From: Strigops habroptila
Taxonomy: Eukaryota; Chordata; Aves; Psittaciformes; Psittacidae
DNA length: 64,000 nt
Direction: 5' to 3'
NCBI RefSeq assembly: GCF_004027225.2
Contig: NC_044288.2
Coordinates: 5,755,719-5,819,718 of the forward strand
Positions 36,701 to 48,699 of the stretch are shown piece after piece (the stretch's first letter is position 1; each line of letters starts with the position of its first letter). Both the position numbers and the translations under genes were made by a program. The notes under the pieces are model-generated. The model was not told the DNA's origin. It did not search any database and saw only the letters and a list, made by a program, of their open reading frames with translations.

Positions 36701-39700
36701 AAGAGACTCAGTGAGCGGGAGACGGTGGTGATATTTTATGATGTGGTACGAGTGGTAGAAGCATTACATAAGGTAAAGTCTTTGTTACCCCTTGTGCTTT
36801 CCCACGTTAGTATGATGGATGTTGTGAAACTTCCTTGTGCGGGCAGTGGTGAGGTTACAGGGGATGGATGTTTCAGCTGTTTCCCTGTAAGAGTGTTCTG
36901 CCTAAAGACCTCATGCCCCAAGCCATAAAAGAGTGTTCCCCTCCCCTCCCTTCAAGTTTCTGGATGATAACACAGCATTTGTTGACTGTGGAGAGGGGCC
37001 AGCTGGACTAAATGCAGATCGGGTGAACTACAGTGTTATTGACCTCAGAAAGGGGTGGTCAAAGAGGAGAGCAGAGGCTAATCAAATGCAGGAAACACTT
37101 CAAGCTGTTTCCTTTTGAAGCAAAATAAATCACAATGTAGGAATTGATTTCTGAGACCAGAACCTCAAGCTACAAGTTTGAGATCAATGAACTAGAAACT
37201 ACCGTAACAAAAATAGGCTCTGCTGATGTTTGACTTCTTACTCTCTGAGAAGGGACACCCATCCTTCCTTGGCAGAGCAGCGAAGCACATGTCTTCTGAG
37301 GGAATGCTCATCACATGGGTCTTACTGAGCCTGGACGCTTCAGTTTCAGGTCTCTTAGTTGCAGTCAAGTCTGCCCTTGTGTTCAAAGTAGCAAATTTGC
37401 TTGTTCTGGTCTAAGCAGAATCAAAAATGAAGTGCACAAAGCACCTGGGATGCAACCTGACCTGGAACCTTGATCAAGGTTATTTCTGAGAATGAAGATG
37501 ACCTGATTTCAAAAGATAGTGTTTTTGTCAAGTATTGAATTTATACTTCTCTAACAAATGCGGTTTTGCTCATGTTGTGCTATCATGTATTTTACAGAAA
37601 AATATTGTGCACAGAGACTTGAAACTAGGAAACATGGTGCTAAACAAAAGGTAAGAGCTGGCAGTTGTCCTATGCTACTTCTATTTCTTACAGACACAAA
37701 GGCAGCACTTGAGTGCTCTCCTGTCAGAAAGGTGAGGGAAATGGAAGCAGGCTGAAATCCAGTTCAGTGTTACAGGAGTTAATCTCCAAAACCGAATTGA
37801 GCCCAACCAAGATAGTTCACTCTTCCACCAAGCTTAGTGACCCCATGTCAGCATTTCTTTTGGGATTCTAGCTTCTGAAAACTAAACTTTATACAGAAAT
37901 CTGCAAGAGAAGTTTTACACATACTAAAACAAATCAGAATGTGGCAAGTGATTCTGTTCCCAACACTCACTTTCCATCGTGCTGAAGGAATTCCCACCAC
38001 TGCAGTCTGTACTATAATCACAGCAGTGTTCAATCTTTGACGGTCGCACTGCTGTGTTTTTGCTAGCAGTAAAATATTTACTTATCTAAACAAAAGTTCT
38101 TCTGTCTAGTGTGTATTTGTGCTTGAAATAGCTTCCTTGTTCCCAGCAGTGGGTTTGATGCAAGCCCCAGTTTCTAACACGCTGGTGGCTGGGATGCTGT
38201 GCAGGCACAGAGGGACCAGCCCCGTGGGGCAGGAGTTTAACACGAGTGAGAGGTGTGGTGGTAGCAGATGCTTTGCTTGGTGGCTCCTTTTAGTTGTCTT
38301 GGGTTATGCAGTGATTTAGTTGGCAAGTCCCAGTTCAGATACTCTGCAGTGTCCTTCAGTATTACATTACTGCCTAAATATTTTGCACTGACTGTAAGAA
38401 TGAGTGGAATTCGTTGTCTTTTTACACTGTCTGGGTTTGTGGAACAAATAAAAAGCTGGAAGGCTGTAGGTCTGCAGGCTTCCAGAGTCTGTACAAAGGA
38501 TGCAGGTTCACAGTGCTTTTTTTCTTCTACTACTGTTGGAAAGCAAACAGTTTTTATCTGCTGAGGGTGAACTTCTTGGTTTCCCCCCACACAGAACATC
38601 TAATGCTTTTCAGGGCCACCTGTAGATTGTTTTGTTTCTCTAGAGCTGCTTTAAGATACAGTTCTCATCTGCTGCTTGCTGCTTTGATTCTCCTCGCTAG
38701 GCAGAGGCAGACAGAAGAGTTTTCCCTTCTTTTCTGGGCAAAGGGTGCAGTGGAGCATCCGTCCCACTGGGAGCTGCACACGGGGCCCCGCTGCCAGGAA
38801 GAGGGAGGGATTCAAAGCTTTGTGAACACACTTGCTAAAGTCATTCTCTTGTTGCATACTATACTTTGGCTTTTTACTAGCAAGACCATCAGCTTTGGTG
38901 AGGAAAACTGTAGCCTCTACAGCAGTGAGTCATACGAAAGGGTGGGTGAGGCGTAAGAATAGATCACCATGGAGAGGACCAGCCATTTGGGCTGATCAGA
39001 AGTGTTTGTTCTGTTCCAGCCGTGCTCACAACAGAGGCAGGTCTTTCCTCTTGGCGGAGGAGGAAGGTAGCTACAGATCATTGCAACCTCCAAACCAGGC
39101 CAGTTACACCCTGGGCTGATGAAGGCCCCTCAGACATTGTCCCCCACGAGATGGGGATGTTAAAGCCTCACAAGTTTTTCCATTAGCCAGTTGGGTGATT
39201 ACAGATTAGCTCAAATTTCAGTGACTAAATACAACCAAGCAACCCTGAACATTTTGGTGTCCTTTAGAACACTCAGTCTTTTAAATCCTGCAGGTTGTTA
39301 TTCAGCCAGGGAAGTCTCTTGACAGTTAAAGCTAACACTTCTTAAACACAAGTCTGCCTTAATAATCAGCTCTCCACTGCCAGCCCACACTTGGTTTTAT
39401 TTCACTCGTCTGTTGGACTTGCTGGAAATACTTCTTGGTTATTGTGACTGGATTTAATTCATTCTCTCGGGCTCTAGTTGTGTTATTCAACTTCTGAAGA
39501 ATATAGAAATCTTCTAGACTGGGTTTTTCTACTCAGCCCTTTAAGTTGTATGTTAAAACCCAAATTATCTGAGTGGTGAGGAAGATGTAATAGTAGTTTT
39601 GTAATGAGCTCACTTTGATTAATTGGTGCTGGCAGTACCTTAGGGAAGCAGGGGTATCTTAATAGAGACATTGTGTGTACCTGCAGTTCTCGCCTTTTCT

Positions 39701-42700
39701 GTAGGAGGTTTTTTGGATGTTGATGAGACTTTCTCTGTTCTGCATACTGGGGTGTGAAGAACAGTCCTGCAGATCAGGTAAAACAGCCACCACAGTCCTG
39801 CGGTGGGACTGTTGGGTAACACCAGTGGTTGTACTATATCTGATCAAAGGTCCTGGAGCTCAGCTGCTGGTGACACGTCAGCAAACAGTGTGTGGAGGCC
39901 AGGCTTGGGGTAGTCCTTCCTCAGGGGATTTTCCCTCAGCTTCCAGAAAGTGATGTGTGGAGAAGATGGTCAGGAAGCATAGGAGAGAAACAGCAGTTAA
40001 AATGAAGTTGTTCTTCAACACTCCTGCCCTGCAATGGTCAGCAAGCACACAAGTGCACATCCTGGTGCTGGGGGTGCCTGCAGGGTGCTGTGCTGCTGGC
40101 TAAGATGCTCCTGGGACCACTCAGGTTGGATGGAGACATTGTCCATAGCTTATTCCCCCTGTAAGAGTTTTGCAAGCCATGCTGACCAGTGTGGAATCCC
40201 TCCCCTTTGCGATGGAGTTGATCTTGCAGCTCCCCTTGCCTTTTCCCAGGGCTTCAAGCTTCCCCAAAAGCCCCATAGACACACACATCTGTGCAGTTTG
40301 GCTTGTGCAGGATGCTCCCTGTTCACTGATACCTTCTGATTCTCCCCAGGACTCATCGAATAACCATAACCAACTTCTGTCTCGGGAAGCACCTGGTGAG
40401 TGAGGATGACCTGCTGAAGGACCAGCGAGGGAGCCCTGCCTACATCAGCCCAGATGTGCTCAGCGGTAGGCAATGCCCTTCAGCCCCACACTTCACGCTT
40501 GTTTCACTTATCTGTGGCTCTTGACAACAAAAGAAACCCCAGTTCTGTTCCCATACGTAACCTGCCTCCTGCGAGAGCTTCTTAATTGGGGTCCAATTAT
40601 GAGACTTGCTCTGTTTTTCCAACTGGGACAGTACATGGAGGGAAGGAGCAAGTGTAACCTTTTTCTTAAGGCTAGTCTGAACTTCAAAGCTAATTAGAAG
40701 CTCCCTGCCTGTTCCTCAGCCTGGCTGCAGACAAGATGTTCTGTTTCCCACGTCTGAATCTTGTTCCTGAGGCTTTGCTTAAGCTGCAGGTAAATCCCTG
40801 GGCCTAAGAGGCAATCGGTCCAAATCCCCCCACAATGTCAGCTTATTCCAGGCCTTACACTAAGAGGAGCAGTTGCTGCAGCTGCTGCTTGTTTCCAGAG
40901 GGAACTATTGACCCTCTGGGCCAACTGAAAGGAGTTACTTAAAAATAAAGGGGTGATGACACCAGGCCAGCCCAGCAGTCTGGGCTGTATCTTGTCTCCA
41001 GCAGTCTGGGCTATGTCTTGTCTCCAGCAGAAGCCTTAAAGCAGGAGTCTGGCAAAGAACAGTTTTCCCTAATGTCCTCCCACCTTTTAACTGTTTCCAG
41101 TGCAGGGGACTTTCAGAAACAGATGTGGTTCCTTGTCTGTTTAGTTGCTTCAGGAGGTTTCTTTTCCATGAGCTCTAATTTCTGTTATCGTAATAGCTTT
41201 TGTGCCAGTAGTACCTGAGTGGTGGTTCTGTTTGTCAGTGTAGTGACTGAGGCATTATTTTGGGGGGAAGTTTCTTCTCATCCAGGTGAGTGGTGAAGGG
41301 TGTATTTACAGCTGGGACTGTTCCTATAGAGCATCTCTGTAGACTTCAGTTATGGTGCATTAGGTCATTTTGTTCAGACAAAATTCCCTTTGGATGAAGC
41401 TGGACTACACACTGCAGTCCAAGATCACCCCTAATGCATCCCACCAAGGGTTATCCATCCACAGGGCCGAGCTAGTGTTTGGATGATGCCTAAAGCTCTC
41501 TACAGCAGCTTATCAGCACCAGCTGCTTTCTGGACAAGCAGTGCATTGGGCAGCACCCACCTGGTGTGCATATAGTGTGGAAGCCAGAATCCTTGCCAGT
41601 CTGTTGCATTTATCTATGCAAGGATGACATCTGGAATACTGAAAACACTCTGCTGAAGACTCGAGTTACTCATTTATGGTATCTCAAGCTCCTGTATTTC
41701 AGAAGTGCCCTCAGAGGGAGCTAGTCCTGCAATCTCCACACCCAGTGGGCTCCCCTCTGTAAGTGTGTTGTCAGGTTTACAGGCAGCAGCAACAAACATT
41801 GCTGAGCTCTTCCATTGTGATGTGCCAGGCAGGTCTGAGGCTGCTTCCCTCCTGGGCAGGCCTGAGCCAGGAAGGGAGCAGAGGCAGGGGGGGAGGTGGA
41901 ACGTGTGCTTTTTGCAGGCCTTTCCTGTTCTGCAGGATATCCTGAGGCCCCTGTAAGCAGATGGATGATACGAGCCAACTGCTCTGCAGGAGCTTGGAGC
42001 ACTTGCAGCTCATCTGGCTGGTAAAGGCTGCATGGAGCTGCTCCTTCCTGCTCATCCAGGGTCCTGTTCTGTCCTGGACTTCATCCCTTCCACCCTCCCT
42101 GCCAGCACAGCTCGCCTGCAAGCACCCGCTTTGCTCTCACAGCTCTCTTGTCGATGGATTGAGCGGCCTGTCTGTAGGCCATGAAGCACAAGGAACTGAA
42201 CAGGCTCTTTGCTGACTTCTCTGACAGCTGAGGCTGTTCAAGACCCTGCACGGTACAGCCTTGGCTACAGGACTGCATCCTGCTCCAGCACCACCTGGCC
42301 TGACATCTTCCTTGCAGGGCATCTGTGCAGCCAGATCCTCTTGCTCTTGCAAACGCTGTTCCAAAATGGCTCAGTCTGCGCTTCTCCTCCAAGCACTGAG
42401 GGAAAAGTTAACTCGAGGACATTCCAGGCCTCACCACCACCTTCAGACTCTGAGCATCCCTCTGTTTCTATTGCTAACGCTTCTGTGCAAGAGGAAGCTA
42501 AAACGCCTGAAGAATTAATCATTGTTTGAAGTCTCCAAGAGAATCTGTCTTCTGCTAAGAGGTGGCTTGTGTTCTATGGCTGCTGAAATGTTACAGCAGG
42601 AAAAGCTGGAGGAGGAGGGAGAGGTGCCTTTTTTTGAGCATGTAAAGCAAAGAATAATTAGTACAAATAACAAATGCTGCAGCAGTGACTCACTGTGTGA

Positions 42701-45700
42701 GTCAGAGGAAGTCATTCCCTCAGTCCTGTGCTGTGGCACAGCACTGGAGTTTAATTTGTGACCCTCGTGCATGCTGCCATTCGCTGACCTGCTGTGCGAT
42801 TGAAGGGGCTTCAAACCAGTGTTCCCACTGAGTGAGCCCCAGGGCGTGCTGGCGCTGCAGCAGCTTTTGGGAATGCCTCTGGAGGAGGCAGCTTCCTGCA
42901 CTCTCTATGGCTCCGCAGCAGGCTCCAGTGGCCACTTGCTGGATCCATCCCGGAGGCAGAGTCCCACCTCGATGGGCTCAGAGGGTCTTAGTCTGCTCTT
43001 CGCACCAGTCTCCCGTGCAGTGAGGCTGGCATTAGTCTTGGACTGCTCTTCACCAGAAGACCACTTATCCTTGGGCTTTCTTTCCTGCCTCCCCTTGCCT
43101 TGTGCTCGCTGGCTCTTAAATTCCCTTCTCCTTGGAGCCAGACTCTCAGCAGGATGCATCTGTGGAGCCTCAGGGGCTCCTGGCAGTGACAGTCTGCGGG
43201 GATGGTGACGGGGAGTGAAGTGGGAATTCCTTTGCATACTGTGCTGGGTCTGATTCCTTGATGCTCTTGGATTCGGCAGGGATAGCCCTGCTCTGTAGGG
43301 AAAGGGAAAAGACCTGTGTGGAGATGAAAAACTTGCTGATTCCCAAAGGGTGCCCCTTTGGAAGAGTTTCTTGGTGTGTTGTAATGGGAATTCTGGAGTG
43401 TTTTGATGAATGCTTAGAAAAAAGGATCAGGAGAGGTTTCTTGAGAGCCTGTGCTGGTGGTGGAGGGCCGCAGAGGTGAGCAGTGTTGTGAAGCTCTGTG
43501 TCCCCTTGCTCCCTGCAGGACGGCCGTACCGTGGAAAACCCAGTGACATGTGGGCTTTGGGTGTGGTGCTCTTCACCATGCTCTATGGCCAGTTCCCCTT
43601 CTACGACAGCATACCTCAGGAGCTCTTCCGCAAAATCAAGGCTGCCGAGTACAACATCCCTGAGTGAGTAGAGCCTGGCCCGGGGGGGCCCTTCTCCTGG
43701 TGCCGGTGTGGGACGTGCTGTGGGGCTGACTGGGGCAGCCAGAGCTGGAGGGGGGGGACTTCACTCAAAGCCCCTGAGGGTCACAGCAGTGATGAGAACT
43801 GCATGAAGCAGACACCAAGGAGCCTGGGACATCTTGTGCGATGGTGCGGGGAGAGGGAATGAACCTCCTGCTTAATTCTGGGGTCTGTGGGTCAGGGTGA
43901 TGGAGGCGCTTTTACCTGGGCTCTCAGCATGTCCATGCTGCTGCTGCCTCTGCCCACCTGGAGCACTCGGGCTCACCACGTGTTCTGTCCCACAGGGATG
44001 GACGGGTCTCAGAAAACACTGTGTGCTTGATCCGAAAACTGCTGGTCTTGGATCCACAGCAGCGTCTGACAGCTTCTGAAGTGCTGGAGTCCCTCAGCTC
44101 CATCATAGCATCGTGGTATGTGCAAGAGGAGAGAGGCAGGAACATGGTGTCTCTGGCCACAGGCTGTGTTGTTCCAGCTGTGGCCAGCAGACTGCTGCCA
44201 AGCAGGACACCAGAGGAAAGTCTGAGAACTGCAGAAGAAGTCTTTAGATGTTGTGTCTCAACCACTGGTGTCTGGAGTGGCCTGTGCAAATGCTTGCCAT
44301 TGTGGCCAAGGCCGGGGTCTGGAAAGCAGTAACACTACAGAGCAGTACTGGGGTACAGGAGGGCCTTTGCTGCTGGGCCCCCCTCCTGCTCCCCAGATTT
44401 GATTTTTAAAGGAAGTGTAATGGTCAGGAATAACTTCCATGTAGAAACATGCAGCCAAACGCACACACCTCCTGCAAGCTTGTAATTAGTCCTGTGTTCT
44501 CTGCTAAGTGAAAGCAGGCACGAGGTATCAAGAGGGGAAGAGCAGGAGATGCCATTACAGGTGGGAACACTACACATGCAGGGTGAGGGATGCTTTTGAG
44601 GGTAAATCTGACTCCAGGACTGGCATGGCCCAACTGGGATGACATTCCAGTAGCACACTACAGCATAAATCGATCGTGGTGGTGTTTGCTCGGTGCAGCT
44701 CCCTCTTGCCAGCCCTGTGACCTTCTGTCTGTGCTGCACAGCATGCCCAGGCAAAGTCCTTGTGCTGCCTGTTGAGTCAGCAGGGGAAGGCTGTGATTTT
44801 TGGAGCTGTGGCTGTTTTCTCTCCTACCTATGCAAGAGTTAGAGTTCCACATCCTGTTTAAAATAGTAAAAGGGTGGGGGAGGCAGCTCTGGGGATTATA
44901 ATATGATTTTATACCAGGGAAATTGAAGTTTGGATAGCACCCTTTAGGAGCAGTAGCTGGTGTGGCAGCCAGGCAGGGCTGTGCCACATCTGGTGCCCAG
45001 CCATGGGCAGCCAGGGCGCATTGCCCTGGCTGGGGTGCTGGGTTCCATACTCCAAATCCCTGACGCTGTGCTCTCCCCACAGGCAGTCCATGTCCTCGCT
45101 GAGCGGCCCTTTGCAAGTGGTGCCAGACATCGACGACCAAGTGGCTAACCCGGAAAACCCTCAAGAGGTAGGTTTTCCTCCTTCCCTTTCCATGGAACTG
45201 CTTTTCCGTGCCACTGTGCCAAGCCTGTGTGTAATGGCAAGAGATGGCAGCACCGTGTGGCCCCTGAGCTGTGGTGAGGGTGGTGGGGACCTGGCTGTGG
45301 CTGCTGCTCTATGGGGCAGCTGAGTCCATCACCACCTTGTGCAGTGGAAGGAAAGGCTCTGGGACCAGGAGTCACATCCATGCTGGCTGGCAGTGAGCTC
45401 GCTGGCACCAGAGCTGGTTGAGGGGCAGTTTGCTCCTCTCCAAGCAGCACTCACTCCCTCACACACAGCTGAGAGCTCACACGTGCCGGGAGAGCTGGGA
45501 AGAGGCAGCAGGGTTGGCTCAGGCTCCCTGGTGGGTTCTGAGATGGGAGCAGGAAAACATCCTGTTTTCCTGCCAGCGTGTTTGCTGTTGGAAGTGGCAG
45601 CTGGTGACCTCACTGCCTGGGGACAGCCTCGTAGGAGCTTTTGCCTGTGATGCTGCAGTGTTGCCATCAGAAATCCCTCCGCTGGGCTCGGGGGGGTGCG

Positions 45701-46148
45701 AGCACTGGGGTCAGGCAGCTGCAGCCTCTGGATATCTGGCAGGGTTGGGATGAGCTGTGTCAGTGCCACTGAGGTTTCCAGCCCTCTGTTCCCGGTGGCA
45801 CTAATGACTGTGTGTGAGGCAGCAGGTCCAGTTCCTGCATCAAGACTCCAGTTATCCCGAGGTAGCTCAGGACCATCGGAGGGGAGCTGGGGGCCTGTTG
45901 CTGTGGCTCTGACAGAGGCTCTCTGGCAGGTGAAGGTGACGGAGGAGTGCTCGCAATATGAGTTTGAGAACTACATGAGGCAGCAGCTGCTCTTGGCTGA
46001 GGAGAAGAACACGTTGCATGAGGCCAAGAGCTTCCTACAGAAGCGGCAGTTTGGGAACATCCCCCCAGTGCGACGCCTGGGCCACGATGCTCAGCCCATG
46101 AACCCTTTGGACGCAGCGATCCTGGCCCAGAGGTACCTTCGGAAGTAG
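33757..46148 (+). CDS. STK40: Serine/threonine kinase 40 (SgK495), probable pseudokinase, 435 aa
   Basis: Tribbles-like pseudokinase that engages the ubiquitin ligase COP1 and modulates signalling and differentiation. Coding exons: 33757-33868, 34778-34863, 35393-35536, 36545-36772, 37598-37650, 40350-40465, 43519-43663, 43996-44115, 45083-45167, 45930-46148; all in phase, and total length equals human. The reading starts MKRRASDRGAGE. The catalytic loop HRDLKLGN (195-202) is intact, but the magnesium-binding DFG is replaced by NFC (216-218), as in human. After the kinase-like domain, LQVVPDIDD (345-353) contains the VPD core known from COP1-binding motifs. The C-terminus AILAQRYLRK is conserved. 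The start shown is the conserved one; a four-residue upstream extension is possible through exon 1. Confidence 0.95.
35141..35216 (-). mobile_element. CR1 LINE 3' tip, STK40 intron
   Basis: AATCACAGAGTCATGGAATGG followed by a TTGGG triplication, GGCAGGGACCTTAAAGATC and ATCTAGTGCCAATCCC is the reverse complement of the last 75 bp or so of CR1. It is antisense to STK40. Confidence 0.85.
35710..35765 (+). repeat. Perfect 28-bp tandem duplication
   Basis: Two identical adjacent copies of a 28-bp unit beginning AGGTAAAGCAGATG, in the STK40 intron after the exon ending at 35536. Confidence 0.9.
37651..40349 (+). other. STK40 intron after the HRDLKLGN exon (2.7 kb)
   Basis: No repeat family or RNA gene seen. 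A 180-codon open frame at 38414-38956 resembles no protein I know and has low-complexity Leu/Phe/Ser composition. Confidence 0.5.
40972..41030 (+). repeat. 26-bp tandem duplication plus partial third copy
   Basis: Unit CCAGCAGTCTGGGCTGTATC... occurs twice with two mismatches, followed by CCAGCAG again, in the 3-kb STK40 intron before the exon at 43519. I see nothing else of note in that intron (40466-43518). Confidence 0.8.
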
Positions 46149-48167
46149 CTTCCTACACGTCCGAGAGCACAAGCACCATCCTGCAGTCTGCCTTTCACGT
46201 CGCCTACTACAGCTCAACAGCAATACCCGTGTCCCGTGATGGAGAATAATGTAGCAATTCTGAGCTCTGTTCAGGGACACACACTCACTCTGGAGGGAGA
46301 AGACTTTTGGGAAAAGCTAGTTTTGGAAGCAGCAACCTCTTGGCATCTTCTGGAATCTGTTTTCTAAATCGAAGCCTAGATGACTAATCTGCTTTTAATC
46401 ATGACTGTAATCTACCTCTCTTGTCTTTTTAACCATGCTGTTCTCTGGATCGAGCAAAGCCTGTGGGAAAGGAGAAGACTACCAAGGGTGAAGCTGGTTT
46501 GCTGGCACAAGTGGTGGCTGCGCAGCACGGAGAAGTCGGCTCGTTGCGTTCGCTCCATATGGTTTGAATAAGCTTAGATTTACCGGGGTTTCTCAAGAGG
46601 AAGAATTCCTCGAAACCTCCCACTCCCCTTCATCTGCATCAACTCTTTCTCCTGTCCCCAACGTGCCACCTGGTTGGGCTGTGTTGTCCGACCCTGGGTG
46701 GCTGCAGCACGCCAAGGCCTTCGCGTTCCCTGGTGCCACCGGGGCTGCCTCGGGCAGGAGGCAAAGAGCTGCAAAGATGGGCTCTTGGCCTCAGTTCAAG
46801 GGTTTTCCAGGACTTGGCCTGCCCAGGCCTCTGACCTCTTTCCCACCTTTCCCTGATTCTTTAGTTTCATAAGGATTATATGATTTAATCTTATTTTTCA
46901 GTAGCTTACCTAAGGTGCAGTTAAAATTGCATTAATTCTGAGTTAGCGTTTTCACACTTCAGTTGTGGTACAGATATAATATATGAGTTATAATGTGAAA
47001 AAGCTTCCCAAAATAATCTGCCTAGAATTAGGAAGGGGCTGGCTGAAGTCTCTGCTGTATTTGTTCCCCAGCTTATCTTGCCATCCCAGCCTCACCACGC
47101 AAACCCCGTGGCGCTGAGGCAGGAGAAGGATGTCCCGGTTTGTCACCGAATGCCACTGGAAGAGCGTTTGCCTGTGCTGAGAACAGGAACGATCGTTTCT
47201 GAGCCTCATTTTGTGAACTGGATGCCTGTCTTGCCAGACAAACTGTTCTCACACAGAGGTCCTCACAGTGCCCCAGCCAGGGCTCCTTGCTCAAGGCAGC
47301 GCTTCCCTGGCTGCCTCCATCCCCTGCTCCTGCCTGCTCCCAGCTCCAGCATCGCCCTCAGCACCAGGATCTGGGTGAGCAGGGAGGGGAAAAGCTGCTG
47401 TGTGGGGCTGACCCTGCTCTTTGGGGCTAAGCTTTACCAGGGCGGGCAGGGAGCGAGTAGCAGATCTATATTTGTAGCGTGTTGTTGCCTTCTCTTGCCC
47501 CGGGCTGGGGACGGGGACTGTGTCTAGCCTGGGCCAACCTCCAGGTGTCCTTGTGGGGATAGAGGGGTTGACCTGAACCTCCTTGGCAGCATCGGGCATT
47601 ACATCCTGCCTGCGCCTGGCTGGAGCCAGCCGGCAGCGGGCGGGCAGGCACTTGTGAACACTAACACAGACTAGAACAGTGGCACCAACCCCAGCCAGCT
47701 GAGCCAGTAGCCTCAAGTCTTAGCCTTATTTATTTGAATGGTGGGTCTGTCCCAGCACCCCCAATGGGTGCCCATCGCCCCCCCCCGTGCCACCAGCAGC
47801 AGCGCAGGGCCTCCCCCCGTGGGGTCCTGCTCTCTCCATCTGGTTTCTCCTCTCTTGCTCCCACCTCTCTTGTTAGGTTTTTTTTTCCCCAAATTTAAAG
47901 CAATACTCGGGGGGGGGGGGGGCTCTGCAAGGCTGAATTGTACCCAGTGTCCCCGCGCACCGCTCGGCGCCCGTAGCTCGCACGTGTATTGAACTGGAAG
48001 AGGGGAGGCAGGAGGGGCTGGGGGGGTGGAGGGGCCGCTGCGGGAAGGAGCCTGTTGTAAGAGTTCAGAAAAAAAGAGAAAGAAAAAAAAAATAGAGGAA
48101 AAAAATCTTTGTATAAAGACATTATTTTTGTACTACATCGAAACTACTCCTGCATGTCGGCAATAAA
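46149..48167 (+). other. STK40: STK40 3'UTR
   Basis: About 2 kb from the stop codon to AATAAA at 48162-48167. It contains a run of 14 G at 47909-47922, pyrimidine- and A-rich stretches near 47880 and 48068-48110, and the segment AAAAATCTTTGTATAAAGAC just before the signal. No earlier AATAAA was noticed. Confidence 0.75.
48162..48167 (+). terminator. STK40: Poly(A) signal AATAAA of STK40
   Basis: AATAAA is embedded in GGCAATAAAACTTC at the end of an A/T-rich 3'UTR tail. Sequence turns sharply GC-rich about 20 bp later. Confidence 0.85.
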
Positions 48168-48488
48168 ACTTCATACCTGAGCCCGGAGAGCCCGTGGGGA
48201 CCGGGAGGGGGAGCGTGGGGATGGGGGGAATGGGGTGTAGGGGGTGCAGCAGGGTGGGCCCATGGGCATGGGGACCCATTGCTTAGGCCTGAGGCTGAAC
48301 CCAGGCTGGCCACTGGGGCCAGCCATGGGGCACAACCTCATGTCCTGGAGGTCCAGCCCCACCGGCTCTGCTGTGTCCAAGGCTGACATGAGCAGGATGG
48401 AGCCCCTGACCTCTGCTGCTCCGAGGCAGTATTTGCCACATGGGCTCCAATAGCCCCTGGATGCTGCTGCGTGGCCGGGGCTGCTCCA

Positions 48489-48540
48489 TCACAGGATCAA
48501 CGAGGTTGGAAAAGACCTTTAAGACCGCGTCCACCCCTGC
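48489..48540 (-). mobile_element. Short CR1 LINE tip
   Basis: ATCACAGGATCAACGAGGTTGG then AAAAGACCTTTAAGACC matches the reverse complement of the CR1 3' end. It lies in the STK40-EVA1B gap; the rest of the gap (about 48190-48700) shows nothing recognisable. Confidence 0.7.
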
Positions 48541-48699
48541 CGGCCCTGCATGGCTGCAGCAGGACACTGCCTGTCCCCACACCTCCCTGGGGCCGGGGGC
48601 TGCCACAGGAGCCCCACGCACCCACCGCTGGGGTCCGGCACCACTGACAGCCAGGCCTGATCCTGCTGCGATGAGGTTCGGAGCTTCCCAGCCGCAGCC

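Noticed and set aside
38414-38956. 180-codon open frame in an STK40 intron
   Set aside because: Low-complexity composition, no homology I can see and no splice-site support.
40940-41030. Possible C/D snoRNA (GTGATGA near 40943)
   Set aside because: No D box or terminal stem at a suitable distance; the segment is a simple tandem duplication.
42209-42529. 107-codon open frame in the STK40 intron before 43519
   Set aside because: No homology and no flanking splice signals that keep phase with STK40.
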